This document shows positions 5,931 through 6,542 of a DNA stretch of 6,542 bases, in pieces. Position 1 is the stretch's first letter. Every line of letters starts with the position of its first letter. A model generated the notes under the pieces. The model had not been told where the DNA came from. It made no database searches and saw only the letters and a list, made by a program, of their open reading frames with translations. Both the position numbers and the translations under genes were made by a program. Source of the stretch: Candidatus Omnitrophota bacterium (lineage in GTDB: Bacteria > Ratteibacteria > UBA8468 > MWAK01); assembly GCA_018829455.1 (NCBI GenBank), contig JAHJUB010000180.1, positions 1-6,542 on the forward strand, given 5' to 3'.

Positions 5931-6245
5931 ATGAGTTGGTCTGAAGATACTATGCAGGCATTACGCAACTGGTTGGCACCAGATACAGCAGACAAAGAGC
6001 ATCCTGCCGACGATGCCCGGTTTTATCTATTCATTGGCCATGTTGGGCATGATTGTCACTCTATCTGGGACGAGGGAATAGCTATAGACACTATCAGGCG
6101 AGAGGCCAGAGAGCTACATCCAGAATGGTCGGGGGAGCTCTTGAAAAAATTTGTCGAGAATCGTAAATCACATGGAACTGAGCTACTGGACTTCCTGACG
6201 AGCCTTAGAGAAGCCGGTAAAGTAAATGAACTTATTCCTGTGTGA
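5931..6245 (+). CDS. Small hypothetical protein, 104 aa
   Basis: I do not recognise this family. The start is well supported: AAAGGAG (5917-5923) lies 7 bases before ATG, with a good promoter upstream. The protein is acidic and probably mostly helical, with no signal peptide or membrane segment, so it is likely cytoplasmic. Residues 28-36 (DARFYLFIG) form a hydrophobic strand or helix. They are followed by HVGHDCHSIWDEG, in which His37, His40, Cys42 and His43 with Asp47 and Glu48 could bind a metal. The second half is amphipathic helix (IDTIRREARELHPEW, LLKKFVENRKSHGTELLDFL). It ends KVNELIPV. It is 113 bases from the surface-protein gene and apparently a separate transcription unit. A regulator or a small metal-dependent protein are possible roles, but this is speculation. 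Confidence 0.75.
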   Translation: MSWSEDTMQALRNWLAPDTADKEHPADDARFYLFIGHVGHDCHSIWDEGIAIDTIRREARELHPEWSGELLKKFVENRKSHGTELLDFLTSLREAGKVNELIPV

Positions 6246-6542
6246 AACCTTTCTATTGGATTTTAGTAAAGTGCCATGAAATGTGCCCCTAACAGTAGGG
6301 TTGACTCTCACGACGGAAATGCACGTTACATCCAGACTTCGTACCTAACCTTACGTCCACCAGCTCTCGTCAGGTCGCTGACCTATACGGTCTTTTAAGC
6401 GCCTTCCAATTCCGCCACCCTGGTCACTTCATTGATGCATCTCCGTTAAAACATTGCCAACTGTAAAGACATTGGCTTATCCCGGACTTTATCAGGCGGG
6501 AATTGTTGCTGGCCGGTATCAAGGGTGAAGACAGGGACAGGA
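6246..6542. other. Non-coding 3' region, no supported gene
   Basis: All frames are broken by stops. The region has a short hairpin CCCTA-ACAG-TAGGG (6287-6300) without a T-run, so it is a poor terminator candidate for the gene ending at 6245. It has a 5-bp inverted repeat AGGTC-GCT-GACCT (6372-6384). On the minus strand, GGTGGCGGAATTGGAAGGCGC at about 6398-6418 resembles the start of a leucine tRNA, but the rest of a tRNA is missing. A small tandem GACAGGGACAGG lies at 6530-6541, at the window edge. Confidence 0.5.

Noticed and set aside
6287..6300. CCCTA-ACAG-TAGGG hairpin as terminator of the 104-aa gene
   Set aside because: Five-base stem with no T-run after it.
6385..6424. Minus-strand leucine-tRNA-like 5' half (GGTGGCGGAATTGGAAGGCGC)
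   Set aside because: No matching acceptor strand, T-arm or acceptable anticodon loop follows; at best a fragment.
6524..6542. Tandem GACAGG at the right edge as the start of a repeat element
   Set aside because: Only two units are visible before the window ends.

Overview
The window is about 6.5 kb of AT-leaning bacterial DNA. All convincing genes lie on the + strand. The style of the proteins (a DUF4124 periplasmic protein, and a secreted multidomain protein with thrombospondin-3-like repeats of the 'CGCG' kind, a NosD-like beta-helix, PKD domains and a helical C-terminal domain) suggests a Gram-negative environmental bacterium. I would guess Desulfobacterota or another former deltaproteobacterium, but this is inference from protein style, not from a marker gene. 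The loose spacing, gene remnants and lack of housekeeping genes point to an accessory, eroding region.

Layout: (1) 203-886 encodes an unrecognised 227-residue protein with no good start codon, followed by a hairpin-plus-T-run terminator at 978-1012. (2) 1021-1384 is non-coding. It has a short minus-strand peptide that may be the tail of a transposase-like protein, then a good sigma70-type promoter at 1177-1205. (3) 1385-2230 is an exported DUF4124 protein with charged coiled-coil segments. A run of eight G (2066-2073) lies before a C-terminus of very different composition, so the frame may be shifted there. (4) 2403-2444 is a 13-codon mini-ORF behind the best Shine-Dalgarno sequence in the window. 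(5) 2515-2927 is a cas1 pseudogene: the N-terminal beta-domain and the extreme C-terminus survive, the catalytic middle is deleted, and the remaining parts are out of frame. No CRISPR array, cas2 or other cas gene is visible. (6) 3013-5817 is a 934-residue secreted, probably calcium-binding surface protein. (7) 5931-6245 is a 104-residue unrecognised cytoplasmic protein with its own extended -10 promoter and an imperfect palindrome over the start site. (8) 6246-6542 holds no gene I can support.

The genes do not form an obvious pathway. The two exported proteins (1385-2230 and 3013-5817) suggest envelope or surface functions, and the cas1 remnant records a lost CRISPR adaptation module. I do not see a complete new system here. 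The best leads are the internally deleted cas1, the G8 tract, the mosaic surface protein, and the small gene at 5931 with its palindromic control region.
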